Positions 26,573 to 35,258 are shown, counted from the first letter of the stretch. The stretch: DNA of 50,694 nucleotides from Oscillospiraceae bacterium (GCA_015064245.1 SVSQ01000004.1:1-50694), one strand, 5' to 3'. The notes: generated by a model from the sequence alone, not told the origin. Numbers and translations are program-made.

Positions 26573-26619
26573 TATATTGTAATGTGCACAAAAAATCAAG
26601 CGAAACCGAGATGTTTCGC
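26548..26619. promoter_or_regulatory. Two operator-like palindromes at the sugar operon promoter
   Basis: Site 1 is CAAACC-GCGA-GGTTTG (26548-26563), within the promoter spacer. Site 2 is GCGAAAC-CGAGAT-GTTTCGC (26600-26619), just after the likely transcription start. Both share the pattern AAACCG-n-GA-n-GTTT and their centres are about 54 bp apart, roughly five helical turns, a spacing suited to a repressor that binds both. The shape recalls LacI-family operators; the binder is unknown. Confidence 0.55.
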
Positions 26620-26657
26620 AGAAAAGTTATAAATCAAATAAAAAAGGAGAAAAGACA

Positions 26658-27662
26658 ATGAGCAAGATCAGAATAGGACTTATAGGCTGCGGCGGCAGAT
26701 CGAGAAGCCACCAGAATTCGTTTTTGCAGATGCTGGACGATGTCGAGATCGTCGCGGTTGCAGATCCCATTGAGGAGCGCAGAGTTGAGACTGCGAAGAA
26801 ATTCGGATGCACAAGACTTTATAAGGATCACAACGAGTTTTACGCAAATGAGAGCAAGGACACCGTAGACGCTCTCGTTATCGCTATCGAGCCCACAGCT
26901 CACATTGGAGTTGAGGAAGGCGCGATAGAAAAGGGCTTCCATTTCATTATTGAAAAGCCTATGACTCTTGATCTTGATCAGGCTGACAAACTGAACGCTA
27001 TGATCAAGGAAAAGGGAATAATCACCAGCGTAGGATTCCAGGACAGATATCTCGACCTTATGGAGATCGTCAAGGAAGAGCTTCCGAAGCACAAGACGGG
27101 CGGACTTGTCTACGGCGCGTGGGTAGGCGGTATTCCCGGAGTATGGTGGTGGCAGAAGAAATCCACCTGCGGCGGTCAGCTTGTAGAGCAGAATATCCAC
27201 CTTGCAGACGGTCTGAGATGGCTCTACGGCGAGCCTATCTCCGTTTATGCTACCAGCTCAAAGGGTATGGTAAAGGCGGGCGTTGACGCGTCCCCCGAAT
27301 ACGATACGGACGACCACTCCACGGCTGTATTCAGATTTGAAAACAACGTGACCGCAACCCTGGTCAGCGGCTGCTATTCAAGAGGCATACGTCCCCGTTG
27401 CGGTCTTTACATAACCCTTGACGATATGGTGCTCGACTACCGTCTCAGAAACAATCTGATCATCTCTACTCCCGACGGAGTCAAGGATATTCCGAGAGGA
27501 GTCGACCAGACTCTGATCCTTGACCAGGTCTTCGTTGAAGCGGTAAGAACGGGCGACGCAAGTAAGATCCGTTCCGATTACGACGACGCGCTGAAGTCTC
27601 TGAAGATGTGCTTTGCTGCGGAGCAGTCCATCGCTACGGGACAGGTAGTTTACTTTAAATAA
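26658..27662 (+). CDS. Gfo/Idh/MocA family sugar dehydrogenase
   Basis: A 334-residue NAD(P)-dependent oxidoreductase. The N-terminal Rossmann fold has GLIGCGGRSRSH, strand 2 ends in VADP, and the family signature E-K-P is at residues 99-101 (FHFIIEKPMTLD). The C-terminal alpha/beta domain has GGQLVEQNIHLADGLRW, where His181 and the following Asp correspond to the usual catalytic triad with Lys100. Members oxidise polyols, inositol or modified sugars; the substrate is not evident. It is followed 22 bp later by a hydroxypyruvate isomerase-like gene, a pairing typical of inositol or hexuronate-like catabolism. AAGGAG precedes the ATG. Confidence 0.9.
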   Translation: MSKIRIGLIGCGGRSRSHQNSFLQMLDDVEIVAVADPIEERRVETAKKFGCTRLYKDHNEFYANESKDTVDALVIAIEPTAHIGVEEGAIEKGFHFIIEKPMTLDLDQADKLNAMIKEKGIITSVGFQDRYLDLMEIVKEELPKHKTGGLVYGAWVGGIPGVWWWQKKSTCGGQLVEQNIHLADGLRWLYGEPISVYATSSKGMVKAGVDASPEYDTDDHSTAVFRFENNVTATLVSGCYSRGIRPRCGLYITLDDMVLDYRLRNNLIISTPDGVKDIPRGVDQTLILDQVFVEAVRTGDASKIRSDYDDALKSLKMCFAAEQSIATGQVVYFK

Positions 27663-27684
27663 TTAAGAAAGGTAAGGTAGTATT

Positions 27685-28437
27685 ATGAGACTTTGCGTAC
27701 CGATACCGTGTTTTTTCGGTAAATATGATTTTTGCGACGCTATAAAAATGGTAAGAGAGCTTGGCTACGATTGCGCCGAAACGTATAAATGGCAGGGACT
27801 GGATCTGGATAAGGTAAGAGGGACTTGCGAGGAAAACGGCGTTGAGCTGCTCAGTATGTGTACCACCGAGTTCAGAATGACGTCTCCCGAGAACCGTAAG
27901 CTCTGGCTTGAAGGACTCAAGGAGAGCTGCGCGGCGGCAAAGAAGGTGGGCGCAAGCCGCCTTATCACTCAGGTGGGACAGGACACGGGCGCTCCGAGAG
28001 AAGAACAGCACGCGTCTATCGTCGCGGCGCTGAAGGAGGCTAAGCCGATCCTTGAGGACAGCGGTATAATTATTATGATCGAGCCGCTGAACACTTATGT
28101 AAACCATCCCGGATACTATCTCTGGTCTTCCGTTGAGGGCTTTGATATTATCAGAGAGGTGGATCACCCGCTGGTAAAGGTGGTTTACGATATCTATCAT
28201 CAGCAGGTAATGGAAGGAAATATCATTCCCAACGTTACCAATAATCTGGACTGCATCGCTCACCTGCACAGCGCGGGACATCCGGGAAGACACGAGCTCC
28301 AGTACGGCGAGAATGACTACAATGTGATCTTCAAGGCGGTTGACGAAGCAGGCTACACCGGCGCTTGCGGCCTGGAATACAGACCGCTTCTCGATCCCGT
28401 TGAAAGCCTCAAGGAAGCAAAACGCATTTACGGTTAA
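27685..28437 (+). CDS. Sugar phosphate isomerase/epimerase (hydroxypyruvate isomerase-like TIM barrel)
   Basis: A 250-residue xylose-isomerase-like TIM barrel. The metal and catalytic residues of the hydroxypyruvate isomerase/IolE group are recognisable: Glu133 in IMIEPLN, Asp169 in VYDIYHQQ, the His-rich AHLHSAGHPGRHEL and Glu231 in CGLEYRP. Length fits the family. It is second in the operon with the Gfo/Idh dehydrogenase and probably isomerises the keto product. Substrate not determinable from sequence. A terminator follows. Confidence 0.85.
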   Translation: MRLCVPIPCFFGKYDFCDAIKMVRELGYDCAETYKWQGLDLDKVRGTCEENGVELLSMCTTEFRMTSPENRKLWLEGLKESCAAAKKVGASRLITQVGQDTGAPREEQHASIVAALKEAKPILEDSGIIIMIEPLNTYVNHPGYYLWSSVEGFDIIREVDHPLVKVVYDIYHQQVMEGNIIPNVTNNLDCIAHLHSAGHPGRHELQYGENDYNVIFKAVDEAGYTGACGLEYRPLLDPVESLKEAKRIYG

Positions 28438-28443
28438 CAGATC

Positions 28444-28474
28444 AAAAAAACAGACTCGTTAGAGTCTGTTTTTT
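28444..28474. terminator. Bidirectional terminator after the isomerase gene
   Basis: A stem AACAGACTC/GAGTCTGTT with a 4-nt loop, extended by A/T pairs, with A7 left and T6 right, between convergent genes. Confidence 0.9.
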
Positions 28475-28483
28475 GTGTCATGA

Positions 28484-29986
28484 TTAGATCTTACCCGATT
28501 TGTAATCGTCAAGTATCTGCTTCAGGGTCACGCCTGCAGAGCCGATCATACTGTCGTACTGAGAAACGACGTTTGTATTTTTATTATGTACAGTGTTTCT
28601 TATTATCTGACCGACTGAGTAGTGCAGATATTCGTAAGCAAAGTTCTTTGTGAGCGTGGATTTAACGGTGTCATGGCGTCCGGTGATGATATCGATCATG
28701 TGCGCGTCCATATCGTCACGGGTATAAGCGGTCTTGAGCGCCATTTCATAATAGGGAACGGCAACAGAGCGGTAGCTCTCGGAAGCAAGGGCTTCGATGA
28801 CCGCGCTGACCTCTTCGTTTACTCTTTCGATATCTGCGGAAACGGGACAGCCTACCATTACGGTTCCGTTTTGCAGGAAGTTTTTGTAGAGCTCCTGCTC
28901 CTCGTCAAGCTTTGGGAATGGGACGATACCGAAGTCCTGCTTCATTTCACGCATATTATCTTGAAGCGCGGTGTTGAGATTTCCGAGCAGGAACATTACC
29001 TTTTCATTCGGAAAATCATTTTCGCGTTCCTTGGGCATACTCTGACCTAAGAATAGCCATGCGCCCTCGTTTTCCCAATAACATTCGTAGAGCATATCAA
29101 CGAACGTTATCAATCTGTCACTTATCGGTTCTATCTCGATCATACCGTATTCGTCTCTGGTGTAGAGCGGAAGATCTGCCGCCTCTCTGAAATAGTGGGT
29201 GGGCTCTCCGGTATTGAAAAGAGAGAAGCCGTAAATGTCGTTTGAACCGTCGCCGCCCTTTTCGATGTGTGCTTTCTTGGTGATGCGGGTGAATTCCTCA
29301 AGAGTCCAGGTTCCGTCGAAGACCTTTTGATAGAGCTCGTCTCCGTCTTTATTCGGAGAGATATACTGCTCATACAGGGCTTTGTTGTAGAATATGGCGC
29401 CTGCGATACCCAGCGTTCCGATAGAGATATCTCCGTAAAGGAGACGGTAATTGTAATTATCGATGGACGTCTCCATGATAGCATCCGGATACCACCATCT
29501 TTCTTCGATGTCTATGTATTCGGAGTCGTTAAGATCGTAGAAATAGTTGAAGAGCAGCTCTTGGGTTACTGTATTATTTGTGGTGAATATTATTTCGTAA
29601 GCGTTTGCCATTGTCTGAATATCACGCTTCATAACCTCAACGACTTCCTGCCATCTTGTTGTGTCTGATGATATCAGATCAAGATCAACGTTCAATCGTT
29701 CTTCTACTGAAAGATTTCTCTCGTAGATCTTGGAAAAAACGATATCAGTGGATTCTTCGTCACCGATCAAAAATTTTTCTGTATGCTGAGCGTAGAAGAT
29801 TCCGATCGTCTGATTTTCGAGGTCATAACCCTCGGGTATACTGTCGGCTGCTTTTTCGCGGCAGCTGTCATCATAGACGTATTTGTCATCTGAGACGGGC
29901 TTTTCGTCGTCTTTTTTGCAAGCGACGAGCAATGGGAAGATCATCGCAAAGCAAAGCGCAATTAGCAGGATTCTGACTTTTTTCAT
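28484..29986 (-). CDS. Extracellular solute-binding lipoprotein (ABC-type, family 1 fold)
   Basis: A 500-residue secreted protein. Residues 1-23 form a lipoprotein signal peptide with lipobox LVAC, so Cys23 should be lipidated and the protein anchored outside the membrane. The mature part has the layout of large carbohydrate-binding SBPs, including IGTLGIAGAIFYNKALYEQY and a GTWTLEEFTRITKKA segment as in family 1 binding proteins. No ABC permease or ATPase genes lie nearby, which is unusual. It is the third gene of a minus-strand unit after a cell-wall-repeat protein and an EamA permease; the gap to the latter is 22 bp. Confidence 0.82.
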   Translation of the reverse strand: MKKVRILLIALCFAMIFPLLVACKKDDEKPVSDDKYVYDDSCREKAADSIPEGYDLENQTIGIFYAQHTEKFLIGDEESTDIVFSKIYERNLSVEERLNVDLDLISSDTTRWQEVVEVMKRDIQTMANAYEIIFTTNNTVTQELLFNYFYDLNDSEYIDIEERWWYPDAIMETSIDNYNYRLLYGDISIGTLGIAGAIFYNKALYEQYISPNKDGDELYQKVFDGTWTLEEFTRITKKAHIEKGGDGSNDIYGFSLFNTGEPTHYFREAADLPLYTRDEYGMIEIEPISDRLITFVDMLYECYWENEGAWLFLGQSMPKERENDFPNEKVMFLLGNLNTALQDNMREMKQDFGIVPFPKLDEEQELYKNFLQNGTVMVGCPVSADIERVNEEVSAVIEALASESYRSVAVPYYEMALKTAYTRDDMDAHMIDIITGRHDTVKSTLTKNFAYEYLHYSVGQIIRNTVHNKNTNVVSQYDSMIGSAGVTLKQILDDYKSGKI

Positions 29987-30008
29987 AACTTTCTCCTTGT
30001 TGATAGTT

Positions 30009-30953
30009 TTAATTCTTTTGTGTTTTCTGATAGTTAAGAATGAGGATACCCGTACTGATGAGAACGAGAGTAGCCAGCAGATTGATTATCGGCACGTTAC
30101 CGCTTTCGCTGAGCATGACGGCGGAGAGCAGGACTCCGAATATAGGCGTGGTAAAGCTGAAGATAGTGACCTTTGAAACAGGATTGTGCTTGAGAAGTAT
30201 GCCCCAGAGAGAATAGGCGATAGCGGAAAGGAACGCAAGATAGACAAGGATCCCGATGCCTTTCAGAGTTGCGAGATTTATCTGTCCGCCGAAGGCAAGT
30301 CCTACCGCGATCATCACCGCGCCGCCGAGGATGAACTGGTATCCGCTGATGACCACGGGATCCTCGTATTTGGAATAACGCTTGATGAGAACGGAGGATA
30401 CCGCAAGCGACATAGCGGAGAAGAGCACGAAGCAGTCGCCCGTGAAGTTCATATCAAAGGTGAGCCCGTTAAGGTTTACGATGATTATACCCGCAAATCC
30501 GAATATACAAGCGATCATCTTTTTGAGCGTCAGCTTTTCGAGACGGAAGATAAGGCTGGAAACTATGATAGCGAAAAAGGTAGACGAGCCGCTGAGTATC
30601 GTGCCCTTTACGCCCGTGGTGTTGGCAAGACCGACGTAGAAGAATATGTACTGAATGATGGTCTGAACGCATCCGACTATCGCAACGCGGTGCAGGTTTT
30701 CCTTTTTTGGATATAGTAAACGCTTTCTTGCTATACTGAAGATTATTATGGTAAGAATTCCCGCGAGAGTGAAGCGTATTCCGGCGAAAAGAATGGTGGA
30801 TGGGACGTTCTTTTCGGGAAGGAGCACCTCGTAACCTACCTTGATGAAGGGCGTCGCGCTTCCCCACAAAGCGCAGCAGAGCAACGCGATGAGCGTTATG
30901 AAAAGAGGATGGGTGAATAATTTGTTTTTCTGAGTTGTTTCTGTGATTTCCAT
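30009..30953 (-). CDS. EamA/DMT-family membrane transporter
   Basis: A 314-residue protein with about ten transmembrane helices in two EamA repeats. The N-terminal half has CCALWGSATPFIKVGYE, the hallmark opening of DMT exporters, and the second half has AIAYSLWGILLKHNPVSKVTIFSFTTPIFGVLLSAVML in short segments typical of the family. Length is standard. It lies between the cell-wall-repeat gene (26 bp upstream) and the binding-lipoprotein gene (22 bp downstream). Substrate unknown. Confidence 0.88.
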   Translation of the reverse strand: MEITETTQKNKLFTHPLFITLIALLCCALWGSATPFIKVGYEVLLPEKNVPSTILFAGIRFTLAGILTIIIFSIARKRLLYPKKENLHRVAIVGCVQTIIQYIFFYVGLANTTGVKGTILSGSSTFFAIIVSSLIFRLEKLTLKKMIACIFGFAGIIIVNLNGLTFDMNFTGDCFVLFSAMSLAVSSVLIKRYSKYEDPVVISGYQFILGGAVMIAVGLAFGGQINLATLKGIGILVYLAFLSAIAYSLWGILLKHNPVSKVTIFSFTTPIFGVLLSAVMLSESGNVPIINLLATLVLISTGILILNYQKTQKN

Positions 30954-30979
30954 TATGCTGTTGTTCCTATTCTGATTTT

Positions 30980-31828
30980 TTATTGTTCAGGCTGCGGAGA
31001 GGGACTTCCGATCATCTTACCGTCCCTGTCAAAATTATAAGTTCCCTCGGGAAGAAGTCCGTTTGTCTTTGAGATAGTATAGCTGCAATTCCGAACGGCA
31101 ATAAGAGACGAGTTTATATAATAGTAGTTTCCGGCGCTGTCTTGGATGAGACCGCCGTAGGTGGCTCTTCCGTTCTTATAAAGACGCACCTCGCCGTCGA
31201 AATCGCGGATAAGCCCCGTCTTTTTCATATCGTCCTCGGTCGGTGGGTTGAGAAGCTTTCCGTCTGAGCCGAAATTGTAATAACCGTCGGTATTTATCAG
31301 ACCGTTTGAATTAGAGGCGTAAACGTAATAACCGCCCGTCTTCAGCGCGCCGCTGGATCTTGACGCGAAATAAATGTCTCCCTCGTATTCAAATGCGCCC
31401 TTTTGCAGAACTCCGTTGACGTAATAATAGATCTTGGAGCCGTCGATGCAGAAGCCGTCCCGTTCTTCTTCCGGAGTCAGCCTTCCGTCAGCTCCGAAAT
31501 AATATGTGTCCTGAGGAAGCAGACCGTTATTATTAGTAACGTAATAGCTTGTGTTTCGGACAGCCTTCAAGGTTGAGTTTATGTAATAATAATCTCCGTT
31601 TTCGTCCATTATCAAGCCTGCTCGGATCGGTTTGCCGTCTTCGTAAACGCGAAGCTCGCCGTCCTCGTCACGGATTATGCCGTTTTTGATGTCGGGCGGT
31701 ATTTCTTCGGGTGGCGGTCCCAGCAGCATCGCCGATATACCGTAGCTCGCCGCCAGTATAACGAAAACGGCGGCGTACAAGGTGATGATCAGCGTTTTCT
31801 TTGTGAATTTGAAATTTTTACGCTCCAT
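30980..31828 (-). CDS. Membrane-anchored protein with cell-wall/glucan-binding-like repeats
   Basis: The protein has one N-terminal membrane anchor and an extracellular region built of repeats with the rhythm D-G-x-x-Y-Y-x-x-x-G, as in choline- or glucan-binding repeats (for example GDYYYINSTL, GKLLNPP, GNYYYINSSL). There is also a large internal duplication: GIIRDEDGELRVYEDGK...NGLLPQDTYYF recurs as GLIRDFDGEVRLYKNGR...NGLLPEGTYNF about 155 residues later. Start is probably ATG 31828, with GGGA 5 nt upstream; an in-frame ATG at 31846 has no ribosome binding site. First gene of the operon with EamA and a binding lipoprotein. It may bind cell wall or exopolysaccharide. No catalytic domain. Confidence 0.75.
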   Translation of the reverse strand: MERKNFKFTKKTLIITLYAAVFVILAASYGISAMLLGPPPEEIPPDIKNGIIRDEDGELRVYEDGKPIRAGLIMDENGDYYYINSTLKAVRNTSYYVTNNNGLLPQDTYYFGADGRLTPEEERDGFCIDGSKIYYYVNGVLQKGAFEYEGDIYFASRSSGALKTGGYYVYASNSNGLINTDGYYNFGSDGKLLNPPTEDDMKKTGLIRDFDGEVRLYKNGRATYGGLIQDSAGNYYYINSSLIAVRNCSYTISKTNGLLPEGTYNFDRDGKMIGSPSPQPEQ

Positions 31829-31864
31829 ATATTTCCCGTGTTTCATTTTATTATAATTAAACCT

Positions 31865-31893
31865 ATTATATCATATCATTATGTTTTTGTCAA
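31865..31893 (-). promoter_or_regulatory. Promoter of the cell-wall-repeat / EamA / lipoprotein operon
   Basis: Minus-strand TTGACA (31888-31893), 17-bp spacer, TATAAT (31865-31870). Confidence 0.88.
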
Positions 31894-31896
31894 TGC

Positions 31897-31928
31897 AAAA
31901 AAACGCTTTCCGACGGAAAGCGTTTTTT
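31897..31928. terminator. Intrinsic terminator after the HAD gene
   Basis: An 8-bp stem CGCTTTCC/GGAAAGCG with a 3-nt loop flanked by A7 and T6. On the minus strand it ends the TlpA-HAD unit and is followed directly by the next promoter. Confidence 0.88.
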
Positions 31929-31965
31929 GATTATGATCGTTGATGTGTTAAACATAGGTCTCGCC

Positions 31966-32673
31966 TTAAAGCTCTTCTATGTACCGAAGCAGCTCGGGAA
32001 ATCCTCCGCGGTCGTATTTTGTAATGTCTTCACCGTGTTTATTCAGAAGACAGTCCGTAAGCAGGAACACCTTCATTCCAAGCTCAGCGGCTACCATATC
32101 CTCGGAAACGTCGTTTCCGATCATCAGACATTCCTCCGCGGAAACGTCCAGCTTCGACAGGATATCCTTGTAGTAATTAAGATTCGGTTTGCAAAAGCGG
32201 GAGTTTTCGTACGTAGTGAACAGCTCGAAGTCGGAGGGCGAGAGCCCTGCCCATGCGATACGCTTTTCCGTAGCTATTGAGGGGAATATGGGATTAGTTG
32301 CCAGCGCTACGCGGTAGCCCTTTTCCTTCAGTCTGTTTACCGCCTGCGCCGCCATAGGCGAGAAACCGCAGGAGAGCTGCACTTTGTCGAAATCTTCACG
32401 GTAATATGCATCGAAATGCGGGAGATCGTTGATCGCGTCTGCGCCGTATATCTCGCAGAACTTATCCCAAAACGCCTGTTCGTTTAACCTTGAACCGTCG
32501 TTTTTGACCATTGCGGCAGTTCCCGTCCAGATGGACTGTATCAGCTTTTCGGAATCGTAACCGAGGGGTTCCAGCTTCCTTGCGAGGAGACCGAAATAAG
32601 CCTTTGTGAAGCGCTCCATATCCATTGGAAGCAGAGTGCCGTCCAGATCAAACATTACTACTTTGATGCTCAT
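31966..32673 (-). CDS. HAD-superfamily hydrolase
   Basis: A 235-residue phosphatase-like protein. Motif I DLDGTLL has the nucleophile Asp9 and Asp11; motif II is ALATNP; motif III/IV are the Lys in FCKPNLNYY and GNDVSEDM. An alpha-helical cap lies between. This resembles small-metabolite phosphatases of the Gph/PgmB type, but the substrate cannot be assigned. It lies 20 bp after the TlpA-like gene on the same strand and is followed by a terminator. Confidence 0.88.
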   Translation of the reverse strand: MSIKVVMFDLDGTLLPMDMERFTKAYFGLLARKLEPLGYDSEKLIQSIWTGTAAMVKNDGSRLNEQAFWDKFCEIYGADAINDLPHFDAYYREDFDKVQLSCGFSPMAAQAVNRLKEKGYRVALATNPIFPSIATEKRIAWAGLSPSDFELFTTYENSRFCKPNLNYYKDILSKLDVSAEECLMIGNDVSEDMVAAELGMKVFLLTDCLLNKHGEDITKYDRGGFPELLRYIEEL

Positions 32674-32693
32674 TTTTGATTTGAAACCTTTCT

Positions 32694-33434
32694 TTAAGGG
32701 GTGTATATCCTGTTTATCCCCTGCATAAGGGTGGGCTTGTCGAAGGGAAAATTGCCGTACGCCGTCAGATATCCGTTCTTGTCGATGAAGTAAGTCAGCG
32801 GAATGGCGCTTACGCCGTATGCGGCGGAGCCTTCGTAATCTGTATCATGATAGACCGGCAGTGAGTAGCCGTTGTCTGTGATGAATTTTTTTGCGTCCTT
32901 CATGGTGTCGTCAATGCTTACCATGACGAAATGTATTTTGTCCTTATATTCGTTGTAGACCTCGTTGAAAGCGGGCATCTCGCTCTGGCAGGGACCGCAC
33001 CAGCTCGCCCAGAAATTGAGAACGATAGGCTTTCCGAAGAAATCCGAAAGCTTGACCTCCGATCCGTTTACGTCGTACATCTTAAAATCGTACGCCTTTA
33101 TCAGATCGCCGTGGTCTTCGCTCTCGTCGCCGTGATCGTGGTCGGGCTGAGGATCGGACTGATCAGGTGTATTTTCCGAGCCTTCGCCGGAGCTTCCGTT
33201 GTCAGTGGTGTTGTCGGACGAGCCTTCGTTACCGCTTGTGTCGGACTGATCGGCGGACGGCTGTTTGCCCTCATCTTCAGAGGGCTTACTCGTATCGGAG
33301 CTGTTTCCGCCGCCTACGACAGCCAGCTGACCGCCGGGAGTATCCGGTGTCAGATGCTCGTATAGAAAATAAGCGCCTACTATGCTGAATACCAGCGCGC
33401 AAAGCAGTGCTATGACAGTGATCTTTTGCTTCAT
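32694..33434 (-). CDS. TlpA/ResA-like membrane-anchored thiol-disulfide oxidoreductase
   Basis: A 246-residue protein. Residues ~5-24 are a single N-terminal membrane anchor. Residues ~38-112 form a Ser/Asp/Glu/Gly-rich linker ending in a His/Asp-rich patch (DHDHGDESEDHGD), which could bind metal. Residues ~113-246 are a thioredoxin fold with FWASWCGPC (Cys146, Cys149), a VSIDD segment and the cis-Pro loop AIPLTYFID, as in ResA/TlpA. It should act outside the membrane to reduce or exchange disulfides; its electron donor (CcdA-like) is not in the window. AAGGAAA precedes the ATG. Cotranscribed with the HAD gene. Confidence 0.9.
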   Translation of the reverse strand: MKQKITVIALLCALVFSIVGAYFLYEHLTPDTPGGQLAVVGGGNSSDTSKPSEDEGKQPSADQSDTSGNEGSSDNTTDNGSSGEGSENTPDQSDPQPDHDHGDESEDHGDLIKAYDFKMYDVNGSEVKLSDFFGKPIVLNFWASWCGPCQSEMPAFNEVYNEYKDKIHFVMVSIDDTMKDAKKFITDNGYSLPVYHDTDYEGSAAYGVSAIPLTYFIDKNGYLTAYGNFPFDKPTLMQGINRIYTP

Positions 33435-33751
33435 AAGATTTTTCCTTTCTTGTGATAAACGGCATTATCAAAAGTAAAACACAAAATACGGTTTGAGAGT
33501 CGCGTTATCCGTACGTTCAGCGCGCCGATGAAGGGAGCTGTATGTGTTCATCTATGCTTCAGCCGTTTCTTTCAGATCAAACGCGTTTTACCCGTGATCT
33601 GATGCTTACTCTGATAATTTTAACACAGATCTTTCCCGATTTGATTAACATAATTAAAACAATCGGTTAGAATTTTTGATCTGTAACTATATTATAGCTC
33701 AAATAACGGTAAAAGTCTGTGATAAAGTCACATCGAGGAAAGGTTTTTATA
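33435..33751. other. Intergenic region between TlpA-like and DegV genes
   Basis: No credible coding region. It has a minus-strand TATAAT at 33691-33696 with a poor -35 that may drive the TlpA unit, and an inverted repeat CAGATCA-N15-TGATCTG (33573-33601). A weak hairpin TGTGA/TCACA near 33719-33733 may end the DegV transcript. Confidence 0.4.
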
Positions 33752-34591
33752 TTATTTTTCAGAGCCCTCGTAGCCGATCAGAACTCCGCCGCGCTCTGCG
33801 TAAAAGCAGCAAAGTCCGTTTGCAGGCTTGATGGTAACGCTTGCTTCGGGGTGAAGAGCGAGCAGACGCTCTTTGAGGATCTTGGCGGCGGATTCGTTTT
33901 CGCAGTGATGGATGCGTACCTTTCCGCCATTATATCCGTTTGAAAGCATATTTTTAATTATGTCGGAAAGAGCCTTTTCCGCGCCGCGGGATTTATTCGT
34001 GATATCAAGGATACCTTTATTGCTCGCTTTTCCGATTATTCTGATGCCGAGTATTCCCGCTAACTTTGCGACTACGGGGCTTACCCGTCCGTTAACGGCA
34101 AGATTGTGCAGAGATCTCAGACCGAAAATAAGATGCGTGCTCTTTTTGTACTCGTTTATCTGACGTACCGTTTCATCAAAATCGGCGCCTCCCGCGATGA
34201 TCGCGCTGAGCTTTTCAATGATCAGAGCGCTTTCGGGACCAACGGGAAGGGAGTCGATGACGTGGCCCTTGCGTTCGGGGTGAGCCTCAAGGTATTCGGA
34301 AAGAGCGGCGGATGCTGAGCTGTAGCTTCCCGAAAGACCGCTTGTGATCGTTACGCAGAAGATGTTTTCTGCATCTCCGAAGGCGTTTTTCCAGTCGTCA
34401 ATGTTCGGGCAGGCGGAGCCTGAGCGTCCTGAGTATTTTGCAAGATAATCTAACATTTCCTTGGTATCAAGCGCCGTGTCGTCCGTAAACTCCTTTTCAG
34501 CAGTTATGATCTTGAGGGGAACGGTGCTGTAGCTTGTGTCGGAAAACTCTAAAAGATCGGACGATGAGTCCGAGATGATCTTGTAATTCAT
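33752..34591 (-). CDS. DegV family fatty-acid-binding protein
   Basis: A 279-residue protein with the DegV layout: N-terminal IISDSSSDL, VPLKI followed by EFTDD, the central TITSGLSGSYSSA binding segment, a PVGPESALI segment and the C-terminal domain with GLRSLHNLAVNGRVSPVVAKLAG and HCENESAAKIL. DegV/FakB proteins bind a fatty acid in the cleft between two domains and, in some bacteria, present it to the FakA kinase. No fakA is visible here. AAAGGA precedes the ATG. Divergent from the LURP-one-like gene. Confidence 0.93.
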   Translation of the reverse strand: MNYKIISDSSSDLLEFSDTSYSTVPLKIITAEKEFTDDTALDTKEMLDYLAKYSGRSGSACPNIDDWKNAFGDAENIFCVTITSGLSGSYSSASAALSEYLEAHPERKGHVIDSLPVGPESALIIEKLSAIIAGGADFDETVRQINEYKKSTHLIFGLRSLHNLAVNGRVSPVVAKLAGILGIRIIGKASNKGILDITNKSRGAEKALSDIIKNMLSNGYNGGKVRIHHCENESAAKILKERLLALHPEASVTIKPANGLCCFYAERGGVLIGYEGSEK

Positions 34592-34701
34592 ATAGTATCC
34601 TTTCGGTATTTTGGTTTACTGATATGTTAATCCCGAAAACTGGAAAATCGTTACATGAAATATGAAAATGATTTTTTAAAGCATAATTTTTTGTAAGCGT
34701 A

Positions 34702-34730
34702 TTGACAAAGCGGCGGTTTTATAGTAAAAT
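34702..34730 (+). promoter_or_regulatory. Promoter of the LURP-one-like gene
   Basis: TTGACA (34702-34707), 17-bp spacer, TAAAAT (34725-34730). The TTG of the -35 box is in frame with the gene and can be mistaken for a start codon. Confidence 0.85.
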
Positions 34731-34776
34731 CTTAGCAGAAAGCAAACGCTGTCGGAAAGGAACGGTCACGGTTATT

Positions 34777-35253
34777 ATGAAATATTACATAAAGCAAAAG
34801 GTGTTCAGCTTTGGCGATAAGTTTTACATATACGACGAGAGCGGAAACGAGATCTTTTACGTTCAGGGCGAGGTTTTCAGCTTCGGTAAGAAGCTCCATC
34901 TTTACGATAACGAAGGCACAGAGCATGCCTTTATAAGCCAGAAGCTGTTCTCGTTTTTGCCCAAATATTACATCTCCAAAAGCGGATCTGTCGCCGCCGA
35001 GGTGGTCAAGCATTTTACGTTTTTTAAGCAGGAATTCAGCGTGATCGGACCCGAATGGAGCGTTACGGGTGATTTCTTTGAGCACGAATACTTCATTTAC
35101 GCCGCCGATCATACCGTGGCGAGCATATCAAAGGAGTGGTTTACCTGGGGAGACGCCTACGTTATAGACGTGGCGGCGGGTGAGGACGATATAACTGCTA
35201 TCTCCGTCGCTCTCGTGATAGACGCGATCCAGGATCAGCAAAACGATAATTAA
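34777..35253 (+). CDS. LURP-one-related (tubby-like) protein
   Basis: A 158-residue protein starting MKYYIKQKVFSFGDKFYIYDE, with repeated strands of the form VFSFGKKLHLYD and LFSFLPKYYI and the FFKQEFSVIGPEWSVTGDFFEHEYFIY segment. This is the pattern of LURP-one-related proteins, a 12-stranded barrel around a central helix (tubby/scramblase-like). Function in bacteria is unknown. ATG 34777 is chosen because a start at 34702 would fall on the -35 box; the AAAGGAA upstream is about 15-20 nt away, which is long, so translation may be weak. Single-gene transcript. Confidence 0.85.
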   Translation: MKYYIKQKVFSFGDKFYIYDESGNEIFYVQGEVFSFGKKLHLYDNEGTEHAFISQKLFSFLPKYYISKSGSVAAEVVKHFTFFKQEFSVIGPEWSVTGDFFEHEYFIYAADHTVASISKEWFTWGDAYVIDVAAGEDDITAISVALVIDAIQDQQNDN

Positions 35254-35258
35254 AGAAT

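Noticed and set aside
34702-34776. Upstream extension of the LURP-one-like gene to a TTG at 34702
   Set aside because: It starts on the -35 TTGACA and overlaps the -10 box; the family N-terminus begins at 34777.
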